Positions 32,101 to 46,800 are shown, counted from the stretch's first letter. The stretch: DNA of 64,000 bases from Pithys albifrons albifrons (GCF_047495875.1 NC_092464.1:23530865-23594864), one strand, 5' to 3'. Numbers and translations are program-made. The notes: generated by a model from the letters alone, not told the origin.

Positions 32101-35100
32101 AAAGAACACAATAATTACATCTTCGGTGATATCAATAAATGATGTCCTCTTGCACAGAGCATTTCATACAGGCCTCATAAAGATCCAGGTACTCAGAGTG
32201 GTTTGTTTCGTTTCCAATGAAAAATTACGTCCTATTTGTCTTGTACTCAGTTTGTAGCCCTTACAATATTTTGGTGCCCTGTACAAACTAAAGAACTATG
32301 GAAAGCTTAGGAAAAAGTCATAGTAATACAGTTTCTTTCACATGACAGCAATTCGTGTAGAGGCTCAGCTACTGCCACATCAGAAATCAGATTAGAGCAA
32401 ATGTGTATTGTGTGTGACAGAAGAGCTTTAGGTTTTTACTTCTGTGCTTTTCTGGGGTATCTGAGACAGCACTTCCAGTTTGATTGTCAGAGGTGTAGTT
32501 GCATGTTAAGGTCACTTGTGCTTACTTGACACATCTAACACTGAGCTCTGCTGGAGCACAGACAGGTTGGGGCTGTATTTACACAATGGTTGTACATTGC
32601 TGAGCCATAATTACAATATAACGACGTGGTTCCTCCCAGAGTGGGAGGAAGGGAGACGCAGAGAAACCTACCTACCATCGGACTCCAAGATGATTTGATA
32701 ATTTGTTTTCAAAAGTGTGTTCATAGCATTAGCATTTTTATGGAATTACAAGCATTATGTCCTTATGGCAGATTGTGTGTGCGCTCCTGTGTCGTTATTG
32801 ATAATCTACATGATGACAAAAGTAGGCAGCCGCTTTACTAAATATTTAAATAATGTTGAGGTTGAAAGCACAGCTGTTTCCTCTATTTAGAAAAAGGAAA
32901 AAAAAATAAAGGTGCAGGGCCTTTGCTATAGCCATGATAAATGACATTTCATGGTTGTTCCTCAGGAGCAGAAAGTGGGGCTCCCACTGGGTAGAAGACC
33001 AGCTGCATGAAAATAGTCTAAATATTAACCACTGGGCAGTGGCTGGGAAGCAGGTGGCAGAGGCTGCGGGCTATTTTTGCACTTCATTTGCTGGTGTAGA
33101 GAATTAGAATAGTAACTAAAAGCTAATGATCCACATGCAATGTTACATTCTCCTGCATTCATTTTTAAATAGCCACTGGCAATAAAATAATATTAATGAA
33201 GACGTACATGCGTTAGTGGTGTCAGGCTGGTGATGGAAATCAGTAGTGGGCTTTGTGATTTACTGCTGACAGTGATACAGTGGCATTATGTGAAGGTATT
33301 ATACTACCCACAACTGCATCAAAAGAGTTGTGCTAACCTTTAATACAGCTTTCTTTTTTTTTTTTCTCCCCACTCTTGATGAGGACTTACTAGTTGCTAG
33401 GAAGATGGCTTTGCATTGCCTCTGGTGTAACTTCTAATCTTTGAATTTTACAGTCCTTTGAAAGTCAATGCAAGGAAAATAGGCTTCAACATATAAAGGG
33501 TTTAGGGATTACTAAAACCTATTCATAAATAACACAGAAATACAGGGAAATCCCCAAATGAACCTGTTCTATTTTTTCCTTACAGGAAGAGTATAGTATT
33601 AGTAAATGAAGCAATTTAAACAGGTTATTATAACCATTTGATTCTGGTAATACATGTGCTGCTGCTACATCTGGGTTGCTTACATCAAGAAGTCACTAGG
33701 GATATTTTATTTTGGAGTGCATCTGGCTTTAAACTGTGTTTGCTAACAGCTGGCAATTTTTTTGCATATCCTGTTCTTTTGCTTTAAAAAAAATACAGTC
33801 TCAGTCACAATACAAGTAACCTAAGCAGTTATGGGCCAGGATAAATTCACTTTTATTAAATAACATCAGCTATGTTTAGTGCTGCAGAAGAAATAAATTA
33901 AAGTAGGGCAGTCATATGTTACAAAACTGCTTCTTAAATTACTGTTACTTAACTTTGTAACATCTGAGTTGTTATACATGATTTCAAATCTGGTCTTCAT
34001 TTAGGGAAACCTCTTCACACTAAGTTTTTCTATCCTATTATTAAAAAAAAATGGTATTTTTCAAGAACACACCACTTTTCACACATAGCTGTGATGAGTG
34101 CAGATTTAAATGCTTACTGTAATTTTATACACACTTTCATGAATATTTGACCAATGAAGACCTGCGACAATAATTAAGATGTTTATTACACAAAAATGGA
34201 TCTTATCTTAGACGCAGGTGCACCAATTATGTTTTTTACACAGGGGACCTTAAAAAGTCATCTTTATCCCTTTTCTCCTCTAAAGAGTTTGCAGAGAGAG
34301 AAACCCAAGAGCAGGAGTCCCAGTATGCCCTGAAAAAATACTTCCTGGGGCCTGAAAGAGAAAAGAGCATAGGGGAAATTAGCTCTTTGGCCCTTGATGT
34401 TCTTCAGGATTGTCACTTCCACTCCAACGATTAGAGTATTAAGATGATATTGCAATAACTATCAAGGTATCACGAATTAAACTTCTCTCACTGTCAGTAA
34501 GTTCTCCAAAAGTTGTATCAGCTGAATTAGCTTTTGATTGGAAAATTCTATAGGGTGAAATTCTTGGAAATGCTATTTGTGAGGAAACTGTGTCTGTAGT
34601 TATGGGAAGAGCATTTCAGTTCCTATCTGAAAACTACTTTTATCCATTTGGAACATCAGACTTACTGTTGCATTTTCACTAGAAATACATTTCTTATGTG
34701 TAAGGAAGGTTCTTTATAAAGGTATCTGGATGCAGACAAGAAAACCAGAAAGAGCACGTTCAGCAGGAAATATCTCCAGTTGCTCAAGTTGGAGGAGTAT
34801 TTTCTTGAGTTTATTTTGCACTGTGCTTTTACTGAACAATTGAGGCCAAAAGAAAGATTCTTGCAAAAAGGGATCATGTAGATTTCAATCCTACAAGAAT
34901 ATAATATTTCTTAATATAAAAACTGAGCATTGCTACAAAGCACAACAAATTTATTTCTAGGTAGCTCTGAGACACAGGCAAGAACATGAGCACTCTATTC
35001 ACTTGTAATTACAATTACTTCAAGTCTGACTGTAAAGAAATATCTTGAGCTATCATGATTTCAAGTAAATTAGTTTTCATTCATTGCATCTGCTTCCTGC

Positions 35101-38100
35101 AGAAATTTTAATGGTTTTTGTCATCATGGAAGAGAAATTCTGATTCCCTCATTAATTCTCATATAAGAACTGCAATCTGTTTGCCTTATTGCTGCTATAT
35201 TTTTATCTGATTGTATCGTCCATCATATGTTATTTTTCACTTATCAAAGAGGAATGTTCATGAAAGACAAATTGCAACCAGGTTCAGCATTTGTGGCTAT
35301 TCTAGCAATATACCAGTGTAGAATTAAATCAGATTTTTGTCAGCTAAGGAGACAAAAGTCCCTGGCTTTTCATTCCTTTCCCCCTAAATTTGTTTTCATA
35401 GTTGTATTTATAAGCAGGATCATATAGGAACATGACTTTTTTTTCTGAATAAACTAGAGAAAATAAAAATCTCTGTGCTCTTCCAATGTGTGGTATATTA
35501 CTAGGATTTTATGGAAGAGACTTGGTGACAAATGACATCTTGGTGATAAATCCATAAAAAAGTAAAGCACCTGGTTTTTGAGGGACAATGTGTGTGGGGT
35601 TTGTTGGGTGTTTTTTTTTTTTAACTTTGATATATTCAACAGTACAAACTGTGTGTACCTTGGGAAACTTGAATGAAAAGTCAGCTGTTCCTTTGAATTT
35701 CAGAAATCTCTCCAGGGGGATTGCTGAAAGCAATTACTTGGTTTTCATAAAATGCCCTCCCCCTCTGAATCTAAACACTGCACATGGAAAACAGGCTTAA
35801 TGACCAGATAAGAAACAGTATGTGAAGACGCAGCATAAGTCCTCACTGTGAAGGCTGAATATTATCACCTGCACTGAGCCTGCTAGAGGGCAGATTTGGT
35901 CAGGGCAGAAAGTTCAACAGTTTAAAACATATACAGTAAGAATATAGGCTTTCTATGTTCTCAGTTTAAGTATAAACTAAAACTTGGTTTGGAAACAGCT
36001 CCTCATTTTGTCATGTATCAGTAGTCTCTCTTATGGCTCCATCAAAAAAATCATAATGTTAACTGAACAAAACAACTCTTATGAGCTTTTATATATTATG
36101 CCTTACCAAAGCTGTTAATGCTATTTTTTACAGTGTTCATTTACAGATAAACTGCAAATTCTTGTAGCAATAAGGATCTTTGTTACATAGAGACAGGAAT
36201 GTGAATTCTTAAGCCAAAATATAAAACCAACCCACCAGTAAGCAAGTTAATTTTAAAGGAATACCCTCCTGAAGTATAAAAGCGGTGCAGGGAAGAAAGA
36301 AAAAAAAGAAAGAAAAAAGCAGGTTCTTGAGGCATTCGATTTTTACAGGCTCATTTACTATGTCAATTTAAATGCAAGAGTAACTAGCTGTGCTAGTAAC
36401 TCTTACTCTGTATAAGACTGTACAGTGACAGCCAGAGTCCGAGGAAATCAAGCAGGACAATAGAAAAGCAATATTAGATGGTGTGGCCACATATGGTCTC
36501 ATCAATATATCAATAGGTTTAGTTATGCTTTTTGTCATCAGAGAGTAAACCACCCATTTCAACATTAAATGGTTGTCACTTATACTTTGCAAGGTTATCC
36601 TGTGCCATTGTATTGTAAAGAACTCAGAACAAAGTTGCAGCATTTAGCTTACTTATTCAAACTCAGAAATCCTATAAAGAGAGTAGGAAAATCTGAACTG
36701 AATACACTGAAATATGTTAGGGTAATATTATTTTGTCAAAACATATTTTTCAAGTGCTGCCTGAAAATATCATTGTATGCTGAGCATGCACAAATTACAA
36801 TGAAATAACATAACCTTGGAGCTGCACACACATCAAAGTCTGTATTTCGTATTTCAAGAAGTAATCTTTGCATCATTGAAACTAGAGATCTTATCCACCC
36901 TACTGTTAATGCAAGTCTGTTTCCTGAAGAATATTCTTAAGTATTTCAGCTTGTCTAGTTTTACATGACTCTAACTGTGCTTCAAGTCCATTCGTAGGCT
37001 AGGGTATAGCAAAATTGTTAATTGTATTTCTCTAACACCCTAAAATTTTTATTTCCTAAAGGCATTCTGGTATTTCTAGTTTTACTATCTTGGATCTACC
37101 TACAGTTCTGGGAGGAATTAAAATCCTAATCAGTTCTCCCTATCCTTCATTTTGCATAATTTTAAGTACAGAGTCACCATGTTCTGCCTGTCCCTTGGGT
37201 TTTCTTGTAGCCAAGAATGATATCATTCTCCTAATTTTTCCTCAAAAACCAGTGCTTCTGGTTTGAAAATAGTTTTTGCTTTGTTCAAAAATATCTCTAA
37301 CCTGTTTAAAAGTCTGTGAGGTCTACAAAAACATGACTAAATTTTAAGGCCTTGCAGATGCTTTATTTCCTAGAATAGACTCAAGTTTCTACTTGCTAAA
37401 ATTCACCAATACAACTAAGACATCAAAAATGCCATCCTGCCATCGTGAAGCCTTTATTTGCTCTTATGGCTTTCTAGGTATTTCCCATCCTTTTTCTAGG
37501 TCAATGTCCTACCTTTTTTGTATTATTATTATTTTCCTTCTTCTTTCACTATTCATTTAAACTTCTCTTTCCATTGATGTATTCATCAATGTGCTGAACA
37601 CCATAACCTTGAACAGCAGTCCTCCATCTCAAATCTTGAATGTTCTTTATGAGTCTCTCCTTGGTGATTTTAATAACCTTTTGATTTTTGTATTAGGTGT
37701 TTATTTAACTGCAGTATTCTTTCATTTCAGCTTGTGACTAAATGGAGTACTAGGTTGCACAACAGTCCAAGACACATAAAAGAATTCTTCTTTCCAAGTG
37801 GGAAATTTTTCTTAAGTGTTGTTTACAGTTCTTACTTGATTCTTGGTTCATACTTGTGTCAGACCCACTAAAAATGAAAAAAATTACAAATAATGTAAAA
37901 CAATACTAAATTTGGCAAAATCTTCCTGCTGCCTTTACGTAATTTCTGTTCAAACATCTAGATGAAGATTCTCTGTAGATTTATACATGCTCTCAACTGA
38001 TAACACTGATTTAATCAAAAGCCTGTTTTCTGGTTGCAAGAATAGAACTCTAATCCTCTTTTCTTTACTCTAAATTCAATTGTTTTATTGCTCATCTTGA

Positions 38101-40019
38101 AGAAATGGCTTCTGGCTGAAATCTTGAATTTTTCCTTGCCTGAGATGCTGATCATGTTTATAAGTATTTGACTGAGATATATTGTGCCTATCTGTGCCTA
38201 ATGAAGCACTAACCAGACTAAATGATGAATGGCAGTTTAATCAATTCAGTTAATTTGGTAACTGGCAGAAGCATATGGATCATAAAATTTAACCTCTCTT
38301 TTATAAACACCTGTTTTATTCTAGAATTTGACCACAGTTGTGCTTTTTCAAAGTTTTCTTCCACTCATCAAAGCCTAAAGAGAAACTTTAATTAATATAT
38401 CTCTGCTTTGGGATGTATAATTAGAAAATAGTGCTGGGTATTTAATTTTCTTCTTCAAGAAATTTGACTATCAACTCTCGTTTTCCTGAAATGTAAAACT
38501 ACTACATTATTGGGTAATGGCCAAAGCCTTCAGAGATGAGTAAAACATGGGTTATCTGCTGATAGTCTTAGTTCAGTGGTATGTAGAAATGCTCATCCCC
38601 AGTTTTTATGAAAATACGCAGTTTGTTTTCATGAAGTTGTTCTACAACTGCTTCCTCACCAACATATACACACATATCCCTAAACTGAAATGCTGCTTTC
38701 TGAATGCATCAGCAGGATGCACAGGTAATGAAAAGGTATGTAATTAGTACATTCCAAAAAAATTACTTCTAAAAACAAAGTTACATTAGAGGTTATTGCT
38801 GTGATTTTCGGACACAGAAACACAACTCTCAATTTTAGGAGGAGGTGGTAGCGTAGTTAGTTTTAAAAATTCTTAGTTCATTTTGATGTGTATTTTGGGG
38901 GGATTGAATCTGTTACTGTTTTGAGTGAAGAGGGGTTTTAGGTGGTTGCTTACATGGACATGGTTGTACAGCATATGTAGGTGTTTGCACCAAATAACCA
39001 AATTCTGCATTCTACTGGTAGCTAAGAGGGATGTTTTCTCTTATTATTGTTGTTGAAGGAACAACCCTCTCTTGAGCTGTTTTCATCCAGAAAAGTTGCA
39101 AATATGATTTTATGGTTTGTTTTCCTTTTAGGGTGCAGGAAGTTCACAGATTATCTAGAATTTGAGTTAGTGTCACAGAAGGTTTCCTCAACTTTGGAGA
39201 ATCTATTCTTCATGCCGTAGTTAATCTGACTCAGATATTTTTTCCCTCTGATTTCCCAGTACTTCTGCTACTGGCTTAACTCAGTGGGATGAGGAGGATT
39301 TGTGTGAAGTACTTTTTGTGAGAAACCATGGACAAGAGCTGTAAGGAAATGACTGTTGTGGTGGGGAGAGGAGGAGCCCATGGCTTCTCAGTCCATTGCA
39401 GCACCTCTCAGACAGAGCTTCTGGAGAATGGAGTCAGCAGGCCCCCTGAGCTATGGGCTTTGAACTTCTGTCATTTATGCTGGCAGAGGGGAGAAGAAAG
39501 TCCAAACAAGCCCATGCCTGAAGTTATCAGCATTTGGGCAATAGCTTAGTTCTGTGGCTTTGAGGAGCCATGTGCTCTTTTTCTTTTTACTCACCTTTCT
39601 CCAGATTCTCCTCCTATGCCAAGCCCTTCCGAAGTGCTTCCATGTCATCATCCTGTCCCCATTCACCTTCTCTGAAGGGTGTGCACTCTGACATTCTCTA
39701 GAATTTATTTGGGAGCATGACTATGTTGCTTGAGAAGCACTCATATGGAGATCATCAGCTGTGCTTTTACTGGTCTCAACATCTATGAACCATATTCCTG
39801 CTACCTCTACATTTGCCTTCAAACACCTGAGAAATGTTCATTTGTACACATTGGTTTTAATAAATGCAACACATGTTTGTCCTTCAGCCTGACACTGATT
39901 TAAAATATATTACAAATTATTATTTAATGCTGGTAAAGCATATAAAAGTGTTGTTGCTGGCCACTTGGTCTATAAGAATTCTTTCTAACACAGCATACTT
40001 TTTTTTTCCTCCTCTGTAG
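29128..40019 (+). other. CDK14: CDK14 intron, 10.9 kb, phase 2
   Basis: The intron begins gtaagt and ends with a T-rich tract and tag at 40019; it splits the Trp codon of the D-M-W motif. The one recognised insertion is the solo LTR at 30163-30788. The rest (29.1-30.2 and 30.8-40.0 kb) is AT-rich, with no repeat I can classify and no convincing reading frame. The 99-codon frames at 29231-29530 and 31958-32257 have no recognisable features. Confidence 0.9.
30163..30788 (-). mobile_element. Solo ERV LTR, antisense, perfect 5-bp TSD
   Basis: This 626-bp segment on the minus strand begins tgttatgggttcacctagg and ends tcaaaccaagaca. It is flanked by identical atgac copies at 30158-30162 and 30789-30793, a perfect target-site duplication. 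It is related along its length to the + strand LTR at 26503-27122 and clearly diverged from it, so they are separate insertions of one family or of sister subfamilies. No internal viral genes adjoin it. The 86-codon frame at 30334-30594 is inside the LTR and is not a gene. It begins about 1.0 kb downstream of the activation-loop exon. Confidence 0.9.
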
Positions 40020-40113
40020 GGGAGTAGGTTGTATCTTTGTAGAAATGATTCAAGGAGTCGCTGCTTTTCCAGGAATGAAAGACATTCAAGATCAACTTGA
40101 AAGGATATTTCTG
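40020..40113 (+). CDS. CDK14: CDK14 coding exon: helix F to helix G
   Basis: The 94-nt exon has one base completing the Trp codon, then 31 codons: GVGCIFVEMIQGVAAFPG, then MKDIQDQLERIFL. It completes the D-M-W-G-V-G-C-I-F core motif. The Asp-x-Trp-x-x-Gly pattern of helix F anchors the catalytic and regulatory spines in kinases generally. The segment F-P-G then begins the CDK-specific region before the insert. The acceptor is a strong T/C tract ending ctgtag at 40019 and the donor is gtgagt at 40114. The exon ends in phase 0, which matches the next exon's start at VLG. The sequence matches the vertebrate CDK14 protein as I know it, with no lesions. Confidence 0.97.
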
Positions 40114-41684
40114 GTGAGTTCTTTATTGCTGAAGTAACGTGTCTAAGACAACAGTGATAAATGTTCACATATTTCTTTGTGTCAGGAATTAAATTACTGA
40201 TAAAGCAAAGGATCAGAAGCCTAGCCCAGAAGCTTACTTGATATATGTTGTGTTAAAAGTTCAGTTTCTAAGTTTTTTCAACTACCTATTTTTCTAAAAA
40301 TAAAGGTTCTTATGCAGTTGTGGAAGAAGCTTTCTAAATGTAAGGCAATGGAAATCCAGCTGGTTTGTCATCCTCACTTTGCAAGTGATCAGAAACAATG
40401 ATTTTGGATGGTGCTTTATTAATATTCTACTAATACTGCAATGTCAATGACAAGTATTTTTTGTGAGATAGCTATGTAAAGGAAAAGTGAGGTAGGAAAA
40501 GAAGTGAGAAATGGAATGAGAAATCTGAAATGATGCTTCGAGTTCAACTGGAGTCCTTGACTACTGCTTCTGCAGCCTGGTTGGGCCATTCATAAGGTAT
40601 GTGGATTGCTCAGAGGCACTGATGGCACATCCACATTGAGAGTGAAGGAAGAGGTAATTTGTCTCAAGCATAGTCATCATTTATACATTTTTCTTCTCAG
40701 GGTTGTAGTTTTGGGGGTTTGTTTGTTTGCCTGGGGTTTTACTTTCATTTGCTTTTTCTCCCATTGTGCTCTGGGTTTGGCAGAGGTTCAGGAACAACTT
40801 TCCATGACTCTGTGATAAAGGTTTGTATTTACTTCAGTGCCTCCTGTGAGCATTGCTCTTGTGAAGTGCATTTATTTGGGGAAACCACTGCTCACCCAGA
40901 TGAACCAGAGTGGCTCTTGGTACTGTGGGGTGGCTATTAGGGGAAGTATTGCAAGAGCAGGGGCTTCCCTCGACCTGGCAATTTCTGGATTGTTTCTGAA
41001 TTTAGAAGGGAAAAATGAGCATAATCTTGCTTTCACAGGTTATTTTGTAAGTAGTCATTTATTTCAAATGAAGAGGATTTATTTGGTATTTCTTTTTGGC
41101 CCATGGAGAGAGAAATAAAGGCTTTCATAATATGTTTAAAAAAATCTACATTCTTCTTTTTACTCAAAGTTAGTTGTACTATATATCTCTTTTGTTGGGA
41201 CATCAGGGAATTTAGGAGCTGTTTTTATGAATGACTAATAAAAATACCTCTCTAAAACAAGACCTTATTTGATTGTGACACAAAAATAACTCATTTTCTG
41301 TAAAATATTTTGTTCTTGTGCTCTCTTGGCTAATACGCTGAAAATTCTGTGCTGTGGAAAAATAGCTGTGCTGCACCATAGACCGGGAGCAGCACTTCTG
41401 AGCAGTTCCTGTGACGTGTCTCATTGCTTTGTTTGTTTGCCAGCTTGTGTATTTTAAGCTAGTGACTTCTGAGCCAGATTCCAGCTTTTGCTTTCTTAAT
41501 TTATTATGCTTCTCATTTATTGATTTGAAATTTTCTCCTTATTTATAGAACATGAAATTTTGCAACCAATAAATTCCCCTTTGGGCCTTCATCTCATTTA
41601 TTGGGGTAAAATCTTAGTGGCTATTTTTACTGTGGAAATTAAGGACACTTCTAACAGCAGAAATCATTTCCTTTAAGAGGAAAG

Positions 41685-41730
41685 GATTTTGCACCGCATC
41701 ATATGAGATCGTATGATACAGTGCAAAATC
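41685..41730. repeat. 46-bp near-perfect palindrome (hairpin)
   Basis: The arms GATTTTGCAC...(41685-41706) and ...GTGCAAAATC (41709-41730) pair over 22 positions with three non-Watson-Crick positions and a 2-nt centre. Two of the three become G-U wobbles if the minus strand is transcribed. It may be a small foldback element or a chance structure. The stem is on the short side for a microRNA precursor. Confidence 0.85.
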
Positions 41731-43526
41731 GATAGATATATCACGTAAACCTATTTTTGTATGCCTTTTGTAAGCCTTTTGTGCATTTCCATTTTCTTCT
41801 CTAACCTCACAATTGTGTGTTAAATTGCCAAGATAAATACAACCTAGCATAAGTTTTGAGGCCTGCCAATTTTTTAAAATTCTATTTTAAAACTACAGCT
41901 TCAAATATTGAGAACAGTGCTGAAATAACAAGGGATAACTTATTGATACTGTTTATTTAATTTGATCTGTTGCAAACCTTTGAACAAATAGATAAAATTT
42001 TGGACTGGATAATTTTATGGTCCATTGCAAATTAGAGTTAATTTTTAAATCCCACTTATTTAGGCTTTCTAATGGAAGTATCTAGTTACCCTTAGATAAA
42101 TAGTTTCAGTGAGTGCCTTCATAATGTAGTCTAAGCATCATTAAGAATTTAAGTTATCTATTTAAAAGTTATAAAACAAAGGATTATTCTTGTTTGGTTT
42201 TGTATTTGAAAAGAAGGATTAAATTCATTCATTCCCCAGTGAATCATGTATAGTGTGGTAGTTAATAGCACTAGAGTACAAAATTAATCTGGTTGTTTTA
42301 CCAGATAACTAATACAATTAACTTCCACACAATGAGCACTTACACGACTGTGGAAGAAACAGATCAGCCAGTAAAGACTTTCCCATCAAGTCTTCCCATA
42401 GTTCATGTTTTCAACATTCTCCAGTGATGGTTTTCTTACAACAGAGAGTTGCCTTCTGAAAATGGTGCAAGGTACAGCCCACCCTTTTGTTCTTCTAAAA
42501 TACACAACTTGCAACAAAAAGTACATTCATCTGTGTCGTATCTATTGCCATTGTTATTAGTTATAGCTACATGTCCATAGCATGTAAGAGTCCAGGTTGC
42601 GGCTTGAGGCTTTTAGGGAATTGGTTACATTGTAGTAGGAAAGTCACAAAATGCTAAGAAATAGTAGCCAGGATAAGTGAATAAAATATAAGGGGAATAA
42701 CAGTTTAAAAATCTTAAATGGCTGTTTGATTTCCTATTGTGTAGTGCCATTATTATGTAAATGAAATTAAAATACATTGTATATATGCGGTTTGAGTGAT
42801 TATAAAGTTGAAGTCAGAGTCTCAAATGCTTTTGTGTATCTCTACTGCTGGCCTTCTTCACATATCTACATAGTAAAAATAGATGCAACACCGCATACTA
42901 CATATGTTTCTTCCTCATTATGACTGATGTGTATTTATGTTTCATAACAGCTTCATTAAGTGACTGTATGTAACAGATTAAGAACAAAGGTTGATATCTG
43001 TTTTATTTAGGACTTTTCTCTTCAAGCTTGTCTCCCCTGACTTCTATTGTTTCAATTTGTGGGGTTTTAAATGGTAATACACCCAGACTGTGTATTTCTA
43101 TTACAGCAGCTCTTTATAATAAGCATTCTCAGGTTCCATTACAACCATAGGCCTCAATAAAGTAGCAAAGGTTTATATACAGAATCTATTCTCAGAAATG
43201 GATCTGCACCTAGATATGTTGATGAATAACCAAGCAGCAAGTTTTTATTGTCATGCTTGGGATCTGATAATATGAATTCTTTTTTCTACTTAGAAGTGTT
43301 GATAATATCTTTTAAAAAACTGTACTCACCAAATAAAATGGGAATCACACATATAAGTAGGTTGCTTTTTCAAAGAGGTTTAACAGTGAATAAAGTGCCT
43401 TAACGCGGAGGTGTATTGATTTAATCAGTATTCTTTTACATCTTTGCTCCTGCTTTTTTCTACATATTGAAACTGAGGTTACTTTCTGGATAGAAATACA
43501 TTATAGAAAATGAGAGAGAAAAGTGT

Positions 43527-43815
43527 AAAATCATAGAATTAAGTCATAAAACTATAAAAGTTGGAAAATACCTTCACTGAGTCCATCCTTTGACTGAATG
43601 TCACCTTGTCACATAAATAATAGCACTAAATGCCGTCTCCAGTGATTTCCTGAATGCTTCCTGGGATGGTGATTTCACCACATCCCTGGGCAGACAGTTC
43701 CAAAGCTTGACAACCCTTTCAGTGAAGAAGTTCTGCATGATGTCCAACTTGAACCTCCTCTGGCACAGCTTGAGGCTATTTCTTCTTGTTCTGTGACTAC
43801 TTGTAGTAATTACAG
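43527..43815 (-). mobile_element. CR1 3'-end fragment, antisense
   Basis: Read on the minus strand, the frame at 43601-43831 ends with the CR1 reverse-transcriptase C-terminus. The clearest text is RRFKLDIMQNFFTERVVKLW followed by NCLPRDVVKSPSQEAFRK. Past it comes the CR1 3' UTR with ggtattttccaac and a terminal attctatgatttt (43527-43540 on the + strand). It is a short 5'-truncated copy, as most CR1 insertions are. The right-hand (5') boundary is approximate. It is oriented opposite to CDK14. Confidence 0.9.
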
Positions 43816-46800
43816 CCTGTAAGAGCTGCAAGTCTTTTGCCTCTAAGTATCATACTAATGATGTATCATCAGTCCAGCAAACTGTTTGCTTTGCCGTTCT
43901 CTGAGACAAGCAGCTTGAGGTTCTGTTGCAAGGTGCTAAGTCTGATGAACTGATAATGTGGATGCAGTAAGCTCAGCTTGTTCTATTTAGTCTTGTAATA
44001 TGTGCACAAGACAGGATGAAGCTTCGATCAAGTAACACGTTTTGCAGTTAAACCATGGGAACGGGAAAAGCACGTGAGGTGATCTGTTGAATCAAATTAA
44101 AACTACACAAAATCAGGAAATACCATTTGGCTTCTGATATGGAGTAGCTAAGATCAAGATCTTTATCAGTAATTTATTCCTGTTGGCCATTTGTTAGCAT
44201 ACATGCAAACTTTGAGGTTTTCTGGTCACGGAGAACCTGCTTTTAAATATAAAATTTAATCATGTCTAGAAGTAAAAGCTACACCCAATGCCTTCAAGCT
44301 AGCCTTGTGCCAGGGAGAATTGACAGCTCCTTTGATCTGGTGTTGGTCAGCATGAATTAGTTGAATCTTAAAGCTCATTACACTGAGCATCCTGCAATGT
44401 GCCTGTGCATGCCTTACGCTGAGCCACACTGGATGTAGCAACTTGGCTACAGCTCTGATTCTTATATAAGGATGTGCTTTTATACTTGCTGTTTTTAACA
44501 GATTCAAACCAGATCAGAGTTGAATTTCTCGTGTTAACCCAATTTTTCTTCTGCAGAGATTTTTTTTGGGGTGGGAAGGTATTTCTGTCTTTCTATTTTA
44601 CAAGCACTTTCCAAGAGCCACTATAGATCAAAGTGAATTTTCCTCCCAGGCTCTGAAGCCTTCCCAATAAGGGAATAATCTATGCATTGGCTGAACTTTA
44701 GTCTTGGTGCCAACTACACCGCAACTTAGATTTCACTGTAAAAATAGAGTACAAAGAGTTCTTCTGATACTTTGTAGATCTCTGCACAGGTGGGACAATG
44801 GCATTTAAATGCTATGTTGTCTGTAAATGGGCATTCATTCTGCAAACATCATCCCGGGAAGAATACATCACCCTGCAGGTAACATGGCACAGTGGGAGTG
44901 GGAATTTGCAGCCAGAAGCTTCTGTCTTTTCTGACTTGCCTGTCAAACAAGCTGAGGACTCCTTTCTGGTATTGGATGCTATTGCTCTGTTGGGTACCAT
45001 AATACATAGTATTAAAAAGTAGTTAAAGAGGAACAATATCCATTTGCTGAGTAGAGCAGCCTGATATGCCAAAGCGTAACACTAGAAACTCTAACTTTCT
45101 GCAGGAAGATATACAGCAAAGACTTGAGTTTGACATTTCAGATAGCTCTGAAAAATGACATTTTCCTTTTCATTGGAAATGGAAGTGTTATGTCTGTTAT
45201 TGAAAGGTTAAAAGGCTAGTAGTATTATTTTTTTTTACATATGTATGCTCATAGAGGCATATATGACTACAAGCCTGAAGTGTGTTGTATGATGTAATGC
45301 AGGCTAGTAGTGTTTCCTCCATAACTCTGATGTTAACAGAGATTTGTGAAGCTGCTGAGCTTTCTCCCTGTGGTTCTATGTCTGAAGGCTTGCTTCATGC
45401 CACTGATGTCCAAAGCCTGCTGTAGCACCTTTAAAGAGCTTCTAAGCTTATGACAGACCCAAAGAAAATGTGCTTTCTGGTACATTGCATTAATAGCATC
45501 TTTTGGAAAATTAGCAATGCTAAGCCCAAGGGTCGAGTACTTTAAATCATTGGGTTTTGAACATCACATGTGTAATCAGGTACTTAGTCAAATTTATTGG
45601 TCTTTTATTTCTGTTTCATTATTTGAAACAAGTTTTTCTGTCACTTGGTAAATACTAGGCTGTGAAATACAGCTTATTAATCTCTGATGGAATAGATGTA
45701 TCTGTGAGGCTGGACCTGAGCTGAAATTTTATTTTGTGCAGCCATGGTATCTGTGGTGCTGTCTATGTTGCAGATGATGAATCTGGTTGGAGAAAGAGTC
45801 TTCATCTTTGTAATATAGATGGTACTTGCTTAGAGGGGGAAGTCTGTGTTTTCTCCCCATCTCTTTCCATTTTCTTCCCACCAATGACTTCATGAGGAAA
45901 ACAAGGGGTTTTTTTTGAAACTGATTGAGTAGAAACCTGAATGCTGAGTTTTATCTTCTGTAACACAGCATGTAAGTAGAAAAAGTGTAATCCTTCTAAT
46001 AAATCTACTTCTCCTTTGCTTTATAATAACAATATGAAAAATATTTCACTTCTCTTCAACAACTCTGAAATGATTTAAATAAATAGCAGGCCTCTCTACC
46101 TGTGAGTCCTTTCTTTGAAGTTGTTAGCACTTGTTCAGTATTTTACTGAATTTGCCTGCAGGTTTTGCTCTGATACTGCTTTTGCAAGGCTCCTTTCTGG
46201 GCCTTATGTCTTAGACCAAACTTCAAATGAAAGTAATTCTAAACTAGGCAAGTATGAGCAAAAATAACCTTTAAAATTAACTTTAAAAACCAAAGTAAAT
46301 CTTCTATATGTTTATGCTTTGTAAAGGATTTTGATGGATTTTTAAGAGTTCCTTTTAAGGAGTTTCAACTCATTTTTTCCTCTCAAACTGCACTATATTG
46401 TTTTCTGTATCACTGCACGTGTAGTCTTTTTTCCCCTATAACAGGGCACAAGGTATTTGATGCTAATTAGTGTTTACTTTTCATGAAGAACTCCCACCCT
46501 CACCACATCTGCCCTTGTCTGTGCTGTTCTTTGCCTTATGTCATTAAGCCCATATGGTACTGAGCAAACAAACTAGGCCTGGGATTTAAAACTAGCAATC
46601 TCGTAAAAATGTAGAACATTTTATAGAGGAATATAGCCTATGTGTGTCAGGAAAGGAGGCATAGGTGTCTCACACTCTGTTAACATTCTTTTAGAAAAGG
46701 GGACACAACCTCCCATTCATCCACGTTTAAAGTCATAAAAATACCAACCAGTGTATTATGGACACTTGCCAGCTGGAGAAGAGAAAATAATTAATGAATG

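Noticed and set aside
40837..41118. 93-codon frame after the helix F exon
   Set aside because: It overlaps other frames of similar length and has no motif or splice support.
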